Position numbers and translations under genes: made by a program. The notes under the pieces are model-generated. The model saw only the letters and a list, made by a program, of their open reading frames with translations, searched no databases and was not told the origin of the DNA. 64,000 bases of DNA from a virus: positions 1-64,000 of the IMG/VR virus record IMGVR_UViG_3300034101_003424; one strand, written 5' to 3'. Of the stretch, positions 43,921-52,280 are shown piece after piece; the first letter of the stretch is position 1, and every line of letters starts with the position of its first letter.

Positions 43921-44838
43921 ATGAAATTTTGCATAGCTACATTGACTCATAGATATGAAGATAGAGATGTTTATTTAAGAAAGACTATAGAAAGTTTTAT
44001 AGATAATACAGAATTTGACGGCATGTTTGATTGGTACATTCATTGTAATGGTCAATATGATTTAATGGATGTTGTCATTAAAGAGATGGCTAGTAAATAT
44101 TGGGATAAGATTAACTTTTACTATTCCTCATCTCCTGATAACATGGGAGTAGGTGTTGGTATTAATTATTTGAATTCATTGGTTAGAGATTATGAGTATG
44201 TTTTATTTTTAGAAGGAGATTGGATTTGTTTGCCCGGCGAAATTTCTGGTCATAATGATTGGTTAAGAGATTGCCTTAATTACTTAGACGAAAACAAAAA
44301 CATCAGTCAAGTGTTACTAAGGAGATACATTAGTGATTTGGATGATAGGCAGTATGGATATGGGTATTGGATACGAGAAGATAATATAAAAAGTGTGGGG
44401 AAGTTAAAAAATACATATCTCCATTTACATAAGAAAGAATATACCAACAATCCATACATAAGAAGAAACAATGACTTTTATGATAAGAACATATTACCAT
44501 TAAATGAATTCTATGATGAAAATGGATTACCTAATGAAATTAAAGGTTTATCCATGTGGGGACAAGCTGAGATACAAGCAGAGTCAAAAGGATATGAAAT
44601 AGAATCATGTTATCTAGCATTTGGGAACATGGTACATTGTGAAGCATGGCATTATTATAAAGAGTATGATAAATTAATTGAGGAAGATATGACATGTAAA
44701 AAGTATTTAGATGTTGGTAAAGCAGGATGTAAATATGGATACTTCTTCCCCGCAAAAAAGTTCTGTGAAGTATGTGACCATTCTAAAAACTTCACGGATT
44801 TAGAAAGACACGAACAGGAATACGAAAGTAAATTATAA
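43921..44838 (+). CDS. GT-A type glycosyltransferase
   Basis: 305 residues, starting directly after the previous stop. N-terminal FCIATLTHRYEDRDVYLRK and the metal-type motif FLEGDW (in place of DXD), within YEYVLFLEGDWICLPGE, match GT-A folds such as family 2-like proteins. The C-terminal part has a Cys-rich end (CKYGYFFPAKKFCEVCDH) that may bind zinc. Substrate unknown. A role in adding sugar to a fibre or surface polymer is inferred from the cluster. Confidence 0.65.
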   Translation: MKFCIATLTHRYEDRDVYLRKTIESFIDNTEFDGMFDWYIHCNGQYDLMDVVIKEMASKYWDKINFYYSSSPDNMGVGVGINYLNSLVRDYEYVLFLEGDWICLPGEISGHNDWLRDCLNYLDENKNISQVLLRRYISDLDDRQYGYGYWIREDNIKSVGKLKNTYLHLHKKEYTNNPYIRRNNDFYDKNILPLNEFYDENGLPNEIKGLSMWGQAEIQAESKGYEIESCYLAFGNMVHCEAWHYYKEYDKLIEEDMTCKKYLDVGKAGCKYGYFFPAKKFCEVCDHSKNFTDLERHEQEYESKL

Positions 44839-44842
44839 GGAT

Positions 44843-45772
44843 ATGACACATAAAAGTAATTTTGAGAATGTTTTTTGGCATATAGACAGTATGAGATTAA
44901 TTAGCAACGACTTATATGAAGTAAGCGGTTGGATTTTTAGTACAGAAGGAAGTGTTAAAAAAGTAATTATTGGAGACGTAGAATATGCGAATCTCCAAAA
45001 TGGATTGTACCCTAGAAAAGATGTCAAAGAGGTATATCCTGATTTACCTAATGATCTGGTGGGTTGGACTTTCATGGTTAAACCCTCTAATGTAAATGCT
45101 CCTATAGATATTATTTTGGATAACGAAGTGCAGGTTTCAAATATCGGCACCTTAGATTCCTGGCATGTCTTTAATTCCGGTTTTAATCCTCACGCTTCTA
45201 AAGATATTGTTGTTGTAGATAATTTTTACATGCAACCAGACTTAGTGAGAGACTATGCTATTCATAATCTAAAATATTCCGAATCTGATTACCACAGAGG
45301 CAGAAGAAGTGATACCTCTTTTATACTAAATGGAACACTAGAAAGATTTGAGGAGATATTAGGGAGACCTATCTATAATTGGAACCATCCGGAATATGCC
45401 AATGGGAGATTTCAATATTGTACTTCGACAGATCCTATTGTATATCATGTAGATTCTCAAAAGTATGCCGCCATGGTTTACTTAACGCCGGATGCACCTT
45501 TACAGAGTGGAACCGCAACATACAAAAGCATTCACACAAAAAAGACAAAGTTTGATGAAGCTAGTGGTAAAGATTACGAGAAAGCATTTAAGGGAAGAAG
45601 TAGCGAATTAAATTTTTATGATAAGACATCTTTTGAACTAGTTGATAATATAGCTAACGTATATAATAGATTAGTTTTGTTTGATGCTAAAAATATTCAT
45701 GCTGCTGTAAACTACTTCGGTGACACTAAAGAAAATAGTAGATTTTTCCATTTATTCTTTTTTGATATATGA
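44843..45772 (+). CDS. Two-domain 2OG-Fe(II) oxygenase (DUF6445-like)
   Basis: 309 residues. The first ~105 residues are a separate beta domain (LYEVSGWIFSTEGSVKKV, DLVGWTFMVKPS) of unknown binding role. The rest, from VVVDNFYMQPDLVRDYAI, is an oxygenase fold: QYCTSTDPIVYHVDSQKYAAM with the HxD metal pair, YLTPDAPLQSGTATY, and VLFDAKNIHAAVNYFG with the distal His. I recall this pattern as DUF6445. It stands between glycosyltransferases, so hydroxylation and glycosylation could act on one substrate. Confidence 0.7.
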   Translation: MTHKSNFENVFWHIDSMRLISNDLYEVSGWIFSTEGSVKKVIIGDVEYANLQNGLYPRKDVKEVYPDLPNDLVGWTFMVKPSNVNAPIDIILDNEVQVSNIGTLDSWHVFNSGFNPHASKDIVVVDNFYMQPDLVRDYAIHNLKYSESDYHRGRRSDTSFILNGTLERFEEILGRPIYNWNHPEYANGRFQYCTSTDPIVYHVDSQKYAAMVYLTPDAPLQSGTATYKSIHTKKTKFDEASGKDYEKAFKGRSSELNFYDKTSFELVDNIANVYNRLVLFDAKNIHAAVNYFGDTKENSRFFHLFFFDI

Positions 45773-47622
45773 AGACTAGATTCCAGGTTATAACAAGATG
45801 TACAAGACCTCAAAATCTTTTACAGATATATGATAGTTTTAATTATACTTCAACTAGCAATCATTTTGTAAATTGGCATGTGTTATTTGACACCTCGTCT
45901 TTGATTGATATTGATTCTAAATTACTTCAGGAATTATATAAGAGAGATGCCATTTTACATTTTTTAGAAAGTGATGGTACCGATTATCTATATCCTCAAA
46001 TAAGTGAACTTGTTAGTAATCTTGATGGAGGATGGGTTGTAATTATGGATGACGACAATATATGCTATCCTAATTATTTTGATGTCCTTAGTGATGAAAT
46101 AAAGAATAATAGCAAGTTGGCTTATGTTTACGAACAAGAAGTAAATGGTAGAGATTTCACCGGACTAGACATAAGGAAAGTCGGCCCGGAGCACATGAAG
46201 TTAAAACATATTGATTCAGCACAATATATCATACATACCTCTTTACATCAAAAATTAAAATATGAACCCGGATATGATGCTGATGGTAAATTTATAGAAA
46301 AATTATATGACGAACATTCTGATAAATTTGGTTTCATAGAAAAACCACTGTGTTATTATAATGCTTTAGCGGTAGAATCAAAAGCTAGAGTTCCTAAAGT
46401 TTTATATTTGGGACCAGATAAACCAGAATTAAAAAGTGTAAAGTATGCAGATTATGAAGACGATTCTCTAAATGTAAAATATATTGAGAACGATCAAAAC
46501 ATAAGTAAAGATATAGCTGATTTTAATCCTGATTCTATCATAAGCATTTCAGATGATTATTATAAAGAATATAAGAACCTATGCAACCAGCCATCCTATG
46601 TTAGAAATAGATGGATTAACTTAAATCCTCACCACGATAAAGAAACAGGGATATCTTATAATGTAGGAGAGATAGCATATAATTGCGCGATGAATAGCAT
46701 ACTTAGGTCTGACTACGATGCGGTGGTTTCTTTCTTTACACCAATTTACAACACGAAAGAAAAACTTTGGACAACTTATGACTCAGTAAAGAATCAGACA
46801 TTTCCGAACTGGGAATGGGTTATAGTTAATGACTCTTCTGACGGAGGTAAAACTTTAAAGATTGCCTTGGAAATAGCATCACAAGACCATCGAGTTAAGG
46901 TATATGACTTTAGAGAAAAATCAGGTGGTATTATAGGCGAATCTAAATACAGAGCAGCAACACTTACTAAAGGCAGATGGTTAGCAGAGTTAGATCATGA
47001 CGATTATCTTATGCCAGATTGCGCAAAGTACATAATAGAGGCAGCTAATAAGTTTCCAGATGCAGGATTCATATATACCGATAGCGTAGAACTAGATGAA
47101 TTTCACAACTCTATGACTTATCCGGATGGGTTTTGTTTTGGTTATGGTAAGTATCGAAAAGAGAATCATTATAGGAATACTTGGGATGTTGTAGATTCTC
47201 CGAACATCAATCCAAAAACAATTAGACACATAGTAGGCGTACCAAACCATGTTAGAGTATGGAGAAGAGATGTTTATTTTTCGGTGGGAGGACACAATAG
47301 AAATCTATCCATCGCAGATGACTATGAATTAATCGTCAGAACATTTCTAAAGACTAAGTTTGTAAAAATACCAAAATTAGGATATCTTCAATACATCTAT
47401 AATAATTCAAATGGAAGAAATACACATGACTTATCAAGAGCAGATATCCAGAGAAGAGTCAGATCAATCATGTATTTTTATAATGATGCAATAAATGAAA
47501 GATTTAAAGAATTAGGAGTGATTGATTATGCATATAAAGAAAATGAAAACAATCCTTTAAATGTAGAAAGTAGATTTGGAGAAGATGAAAACTATGTAAA
47601 TTATATATTCAATGACTTATAG
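45769..47622 (+). CDS. Two-domain glycosyltransferase
   Basis: 617 residues. Domain 1 (1-~215) has the start RFQVITRCTRPQNLLQIYDS and an acidic metal motif VVIMDDDNICYPNYF. Domain 2 (~320-600) is a canonical GT2: VSFFTPIYNTKEKLWTTYDS, WEWVIVNDSSDGGKT and RWLAELDHDDYLMPD with DHDD. Both active-site motifs are intact, so one chain may catalyse two transfers in sequence, like chondroitin or hyaluronan synthases, though no match to these is claimed. It overlaps the oxygenase stop by four bases and the next transferase start by 11 bases. Confidence 0.82.
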   Translation: MKTRFQVITRCTRPQNLLQIYDSFNYTSTSNHFVNWHVLFDTSSLIDIDSKLLQELYKRDAILHFLESDGTDYLYPQISELVSNLDGGWVVIMDDDNICYPNYFDVLSDEIKNNSKLAYVYEQEVNGRDFTGLDIRKVGPEHMKLKHIDSAQYIIHTSLHQKLKYEPGYDADGKFIEKLYDEHSDKFGFIEKPLCYYNALAVESKARVPKVLYLGPDKPELKSVKYADYEDDSLNVKYIENDQNISKDIADFNPDSIISISDDYYKEYKNLCNQPSYVRNRWINLNPHHDKETGISYNVGEIAYNCAMNSILRSDYDAVVSFFTPIYNTKEKLWTTYDSVKNQTFPNWEWVIVNDSSDGGKTLKIALEIASQDHRVKVYDFREKSGGIIGESKYRAATLTKGRWLAELDHDDYLMPDCAKYIIEAANKFPDAGFIYTDSVELDEFHNSMTYPDGFCFGYGKYRKENHYRNTWDVVDSPNINPKTIRHIVGVPNHVRVWRRDVYFSVGGHNRNLSIADDYELIVRTFLKTKFVKIPKLGYLQYIYNNSNGRNTHDLSRADIQRRVRSIMYFYNDAINERFKELGVIDYAYKENENNPLNVESRFGEDENYVNYIFNDL

Positions 47623-48277
47623 TGTAATCATTCCTACATTATGGAGATGTAACTTAGAGGAATTTTATAATACCCTGCGAATTTTCTGCGGGGAACCTCA
47701 AATAAAAGAAATCATATTAATAGACAATGACATAACATTTAAACAAACAATAAAACAAAACATATTAAACATAAGCTATAAAATAAAATACTATCCACAA
47801 CAAGAAAATATATATGTAAACCCATCATGGAACTTAGGCGTATCAAAATCCAGCGGGGAACACTTAATGATAGTAAATGATGACTTCCACATAACATCTA
47901 AAAAAACATTAAAAAACATATTAAAAACACATCAAGATAATAAAGACATATTAAATAGCATATATGGAATATCAACATCATGCTACATAGAAGAACCAAC
48001 ATCAAATAAAATATACTTAACAGACAATGAAGGAAGAGGAACCGGGTGGGGATGCTTCTTCATATTACATAAAGATACATGGACAGACATCCCAAATGAA
48101 TTAAAAATATGGTTCGGAGATGACTACATAACAAAACATGTATTAAGAAATGGAGGAAAAGTCTATACATTCAAAAATATACATGCATATCCATTCTCAC
48201 AAACAATATCTCTACAAATATTTAATAGCATCCTAGATAATGACACTAAAATATACATGGAGAAATATGACATTTAA
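47612..48277 (+). CDS. Short family 2-like glycosyltransferase
   Basis: 221 residues. GT-A features: YSVIIPTLWRCNLEEFYNT, IKEIILIDND, ENIYVNPSWNLGVSKSSGEH and LMIVNDDFHIT with NDD as the metal motif. Codon use is strikingly A-ended (ACA, ATA, AAA, AAC), unlike the T-ended codons of the two-domain transferase before it, which suggests a different origin. It closes the sugar-transfer cluster. Confidence 0.75.
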   Translation: MTYSVIIPTLWRCNLEEFYNTLRIFCGEPQIKEIILIDNDITFKQTIKQNILNISYKIKYYPQQENIYVNPSWNLGVSKSSGEHLMIVNDDFHITSKKTLKNILKTHQDNKDILNSIYGISTSCYIEEPTSNKIYLTDNEGRGTGWGCFFILHKDTWTDIPNELKIWFGDDYITKHVLRNGGKVYTFKNIHAYPFSQTISLQIFNSILDNDTKIYMEKYDI

Positions 48278-48290
48278 CTTTGTTACTGCA

Positions 48291-48298
48291 TATTTATA
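48291..48298 (+). promoter_or_regulatory. Candidate late promoter element TATTTATA
   Basis: CATATTTATAAGTAATAAC, 18 bases before the ATG at 48317. Confidence 0.5.
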
Positions 48299-48316
48299 AG
48301 TAATAACATGTAAGTA

Positions 48317-50737
48317 ATGAGAATAGACCAAATAGAATTATCAGGTTCGTTATTTGTCACAGCAAGTGCATCAATCATATTAGGACAGACTAAGATATCC
48401 TCTGACAACAACGGGTCAATATCTTTTACAAATGTCAGTAACCCAACGCAAAAAGTAATAGGTTCATATTCGGGTTCATTCACAGGTAGTATAAAATTAC
48501 CTACTATTCCACTTGGTACTTCCGAAACAAATATAGTATTGGTTAATGGTAGTGGAGGTCTAGTATATAGAAGCAACCTATCTTTAACGGGTGCTCAAGG
48601 TAGTCAAGGTGCAACAGGAGTACAAGGAACTAACGGCACTGTAGGTACACAAGGTTTTCAAGGCAATCAAGGTTCTCAAGGTAACCAAGGTATTCAAGGA
48701 ACAGTAGGAACACAAGGAACTAACGGCACTGTAGGTACACAAGGTTTCCAAGGCAATCAAGGAACAACGGGTTTACAAGGCACTACAGGAGCTCAAGGCA
48801 CTCAAGGATTTCAAGGTATTCAAGGAACAGTAGGTACACAAGGAAGTCAAGGAGCAAATATAGCATCCACTGAATCAAGACCATCTCCCATAAACGCAGA
48901 CCAAATGTGTTTATGGTTTGACACCACAAGTAAGATGCCAATGGTTTCTTATTGCATTAACACATCATTAGTGGGTTCTTGGTCAGCGGGAGGGGCATTG
49001 ATAACGGCAAGATTCGGTTTAGCAGGAGCAGGAACACAAAATGCGGGACTTGTAGCAGGAGGTTATATAAATGCAAACGTAGCCTGCACCGAAGAATATA
49101 ATGGCACATCTTGGTCAGCAGGTGGTGTATTGATAACAGCAAGACGTTATTTAGCAGGTTTAGGGACACAAAATGCAGGACTTGTAACAGGAGGCTATAC
49201 AAATGAAGTAGTAGCCTGCACCGAAGAATATAATGGCACATCTTGGTCAGTAGGTGGTGCATTAATAACACCAAGATATGGTTCAGCAGGAGCAGGAACA
49301 CAGAATGCAGGTCTTGCAACAGGAGGTTATTTTTCAGGAGGAGGTGTGTCTTGTACAGAAGAATACAATGGTTCATTATGGTCAGCAGGTGGTGCATTGA
49401 TAACAGCAAGACAAATATTAGCAGGTGCAGGTTCACAAAATGCAGGTCTTGTTGCAGGAGGTTATTTTTCAGGAGGAGGTGTGTCTTGTACAGAAGAATA
49501 TGATGGTACATCATGGTCAGCAGGAGGTACACTAATAACAGCAAGGTATGCTTTAGCAGGAGCGGGAACACAAAATGCTGGACTCGCATCAGGAGGATAC
49601 CCAACTGTATCCTGCACCGAAGAATACAATGGCACATCTTGGTCAGCAGGAGGTGCATTGATAACAGCAAGAGGTTATTTTGCGGGAGCAGGTACGCAAA
49701 ATGCAGGACTTGTAGCAGGAGGGATTGGAGGCACAGCATGTACAGAAGAATACAACGCACCAACCGAAATCGTTGACCGTAGTTTAGACTCATCTTACAA
49801 TACAGCACAATATCCAAATAGACCTGAGATACTTGAAACAGGAATGTGTATGTGGTTTGATTCTGTGAATAGAAAACCTATGGTATCTTACTATGGGTTT
49901 GGAGGTATTGGTTCTTGGTCAGCAGGTGGTGCATTGATAACTGCAAGAGGTTATTTAGCAGGAGCAGGGACACAAAATGAAGTATTTATAGCAGGAGGTT
50001 ATGCTGGAGCTAATGTATCATGCACAGAAGAATACAATGGCACATCTTGGTCAGCAGGAGGTGCATTGTCTACTGCAAGACATGTTTTAATAGGAGCAGG
50101 AACACAAAATGTAGGACTTGTAGCAGGAGGAAATAATGGTGCAAATGTTTCATGCACAGAAGAATACAATGGCACATCTTGGTCAGCAGGTGGTTCATTG
50201 ATAACAGCAAGAGGATATTTAGCAGGTACAGGAACACAAAATGAAGCATTTGCAGCAGGGGGTTCTTCAAATACAATTGTCTCATGCACAGAAGAATATA
50301 ATGGCACATCTTGGTCAGCAGGTGGTGCATTAATAACAGCAAGATATCGTTTCGCAGGAGCGGGAACACAGAATGCAGGTCTTGCTATGGGAGGTGACAC
50401 AGGTGCGGGGACTGCCCTTACTTGCACAGAAGAATACAATGGCATTGCATGGTCAGCAGAGAGTGCAATGACAGTTTCAAAATTTTATTTAGCAGCAGCA
50501 GGAACACAAAACGAAGGTATTGCTTTTGCATCATATACAAAGGAAACTTGTACTGAAGAGTACAACGGTATATCTTGGTCAGCAGGTGGAGCAATGTCAA
50601 ATTCAAGATACGGCCCACTTGCAGGAGCAGGTACACAAAATGCAGGACTTGCAGCAGGAGGTACAGGCGGTGGAGTTGCTCGTTCTTTCACAGAAGAATA
50701 TAATAAACTACTTCAAATAGTTGATTGCTGCTTATAA
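48317..50737 (+). CDS. Tail fibre with collagen stalk and two six-repeat propellers
   Basis: 806 residues. Start MRIDQIELSGSLFVT, shared with the gene at 50828. A linker TGSIKLPTIPLGTSETNIV is nearly the same in both genes. Then ~90 residues of collagen-like QG triplets ([19 protein letters not shown]), followed by two propeller domains, each with a MCLWFDTT-type head (ADQMCLWFDTTSKMPMVSYC and TGMCMWFDSVNRKPMVSYYG) and exactly six blades. There is no S74 tail. This gene links the stalk and the propeller in one chain, evidence that the separate propeller proteins are also virion adhesins. Confidence 0.85.
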   Translation: MRIDQIELSGSLFVTASASIILGQTKISSDNNGSISFTNVSNPTQKVIGSYSGSFTGSIKLPTIPLGTSETNIVLVNGSGGLVYRSNLSLTGAQGSQGATGVQGTNGTVGTQGFQGNQGSQGNQGIQGTVGTQGTNGTVGTQGFQGNQGTTGLQGTTGAQGTQGFQGIQGTVGTQGSQGANIASTESRPSPINADQMCLWFDTTSKMPMVSYCINTSLVGSWSAGGALITARFGLAGAGTQNAGLVAGGYINANVACTEEYNGTSWSAGGVLITARRYLAGLGTQNAGLVTGGYTNEVVACTEEYNGTSWSVGGALITPRYGSAGAGTQNAGLATGGYFSGGGVSCTEEYNGSLWSAGGALITARQILAGAGSQNAGLVAGGYFSGGGVSCTEEYDGTSWSAGGTLITARYALAGAGTQNAGLASGGYPTVSCTEEYNGTSWSAGGALITARGYFAGAGTQNAGLVAGGIGGTACTEEYNAPTEIVDRSLDSSYNTAQYPNRPEILETGMCMWFDSVNRKPMVSYYGFGGIGSWSAGGALITARGYLAGAGTQNEVFIAGGYAGANVSCTEEYNGTSWSAGGALSTARHVLIGAGTQNVGLVAGGNNGANVSCTEEYNGTSWSAGGSLITARGYLAGTGTQNEAFAAGGSSNTIVSCTEEYNGTSWSAGGALITARYRFAGAGTQNAGLAMGGDTGAGTALTCTEEYNGIAWSAESAMTVSKFYLAAAGTQNEGIAFASYTKETCTEEYNGISWSAGGAMSNSRYGPLAGAGTQNAGLAAGGTGGGVARSFTEEYNKLLQIVDCCL
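48975..50705 (+). repeat. Two sets of six propeller-blade repeats
   Basis: Twelve blades in the 48317 gene, with an intervening head segment near 49770-49905 that divides them into two sets of six. Sequence matches the repeats at 40270-43000 and 52450-53230 at DNA level. Confidence 0.8.
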
Positions 50738-50799
50738 AATTTTGCGGAGAAGAACCAACATAAAAAAACACATGTACAATATAAACAAAATAAAATGTC

Positions 50800-50807
50800 T
50801 ATTTATA
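50800..50807 (+). promoter_or_regulatory. Candidate late promoter element TATTTATA
   Basis: CTATTTATAATTAATAAAC, 20 bases before the ATG at 50828, in the 90-base gap behind the propeller fibre. Confidence 0.55.
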
Positions 50808-50827
50808 ATTAATAAACTCTACATTTA

Positions 50828-52279
50828 ATGAGAATAGATAAAATCCAATTATCAGGGTCTTTACTAATATCTTCAAGTTTATCTCGAAGTCCTTTACGAA
50901 TAAATGATAACTATTTATATATAAACCCACAAGGTAACATAGGAATAGGAACTACAAATCCTACCTCAAAATTAGTAGTAACAGGTAGCATAGCAGTACA
51001 AGGACAATTAAGAGCAACAACATTATCAGGCTCATTCACAGGAAGCATTAAATTACCTACTATACCACTAGGAACATCGGAGACAAATATAGTATTGGTA
51101 GATGGTAGTGGTGGTTTAGTATATAGAAGTAACCTATCTTTAACAGGAGCTCAAGGAACACAGGGTACACAAGGAACACAGGGTACACAAGGAACACAAG
51201 GAACACAAGGTTTCCAAGGCAATCAAGGACCACAGGGAAACCAAGGTATTCAAGGAACTAACGGAACAGTAGGAACTCAAGGTTTACAAGGTAACCAAGG
51301 ACCTCAAGGTAATCAAGGACCTACCGGAATACAAGGTACAAACGGAGCTCAAGGTTTCCAAGGCAATCAAGGCCCACAGGGAAACCAAGGACCAACAGGT
51401 ATTCAAGGCACAGTAGGTACCAATGGAAACCAAGGCAATCAAGGACCTCAAGGTAATCAAGGACCTACCGGAATACAAGGTACAGCAGGAACAAACGGAA
51501 ACCAAGGTAATCAAGGACCTACCGGAATACAAGGTACAGTTGGCACACAAGGTTTTCAAGGCAGACAAGGACCACAGGGTAATCAAGGCCCAACAGGAGT
51601 ACAAGGTACAATAGGCTCTGCTGGTCCATCAGGCCCTCCCGGTCCTCCTGGCCCTCCCGGACCATCAGGAGGTACAGGTCCGCAAGGAGCAGTAGGACCA
51701 AATGGTAGAATTTCACCGAGTGGTATTACACAGGGATCTTATGGATCTATTTCTATATCTGGAACTACAAATACTTATGCCGGTATTAACTTTAGTGACC
51801 CTTACATAACATTAATGGTAAATGTAGGAGCAACTGGATTTTATGTTAATAATAATTCATGGAGAGCATATTGGGATGCAAATGCTACCTTACAAAATTA
51901 TGGCGACGTAATTGCTTATGCTTCTGACAAAAGATTAAAAAATAATATAAAAAATATTCCAAATGCTTTAAGTAAAGTATTAAGTATAAATGGTGTAAAT
52001 TATAATTGGGATTTAGTTGAATGTAATAAATGGGGTTTTAATCCAAATGAATCAGATGTTGGGGTTATAGCTCAAGAAGTACAAGAAGTATTACCCGAAG
52101 CAGTAAAATATGCTCCATTTGATAGAGACCCAATAAAAGGAACAGATAGTATATCGGGTAAAGATTATTTAACAGTACAATACGATAAACTAATCCCCTT
52201 ATTAATAGAAGCGATAAAAGAACAACAACAACAGATTAATGAGTTAAGTAGTGAAATAAAAATACTAAAAGAAAAATAA
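50828..52279 (+). CDS. Collagen-like tail fibre with S74 chaperone
   Basis: 483 residues. Start MRIDKIQLSGSLLISSS and linker GSIKLPTIPLGTSETNIV as in the preceding fibre, then ~180 residues of collagen-like repeats ([29 protein letters not shown]), ending in a block with Pro in the Y position ([17 protein letters not shown]). After a short beta region (GSISISGTTNTYAGINFSD) comes a canonical S74 tail: [65 protein letters not shown]. Self-cleavage after trimerisation is expected. Shared N-terminal half with the propeller fibre suggests exchange of tips on a common stalk. Confidence 0.9.
   Translation: MRIDKIQLSGSLLISSSLSRSPLRINDNYLYINPQGNIGIGTTNPTSKLVVTGSIAVQGQLRATTLSGSFTGSIKLPTIPLGTSETNIVLVDGSGGLVYRSNLSLTGAQGTQGTQGTQGTQGTQGTQGFQGNQGPQGNQGIQGTNGTVGTQGLQGNQGPQGNQGPTGIQGTNGAQGFQGNQGPQGNQGPTGIQGTVGTNGNQGNQGPQGNQGPTGIQGTAGTNGNQGNQGPTGIQGTVGTQGFQGRQGPQGNQGPTGVQGTIGSAGPSGPPGPPGPPGPSGGTGPQGAVGPNGRISPSGITQGSYGSISISGTTNTYAGINFSDPYITLMVNVGATGFYVNNNSWRAYWDANATLQNYGDVIAYASDKRLKNNIKNIPNALSKVLSINGVNYNWDLVECNKWGFNPNESDVGVIAQEVQEVLPEAVKYAPFDRDPIKGTDSISGKDYLTVQYDKLIPLLIEAIKEQQQQINELSSEIKILKEK
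51145..51690 (+). repeat. Collagen-like triplet repeat tract
   Basis: Gly-X-Y coding repeats of the 50828 fibre, starting with six tandem copies of GGAACACAGGGTACACAA-like units and then shared blocks with the 34800 fibre. Confidence 0.85.
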
Positions 52280-52280
52280 C

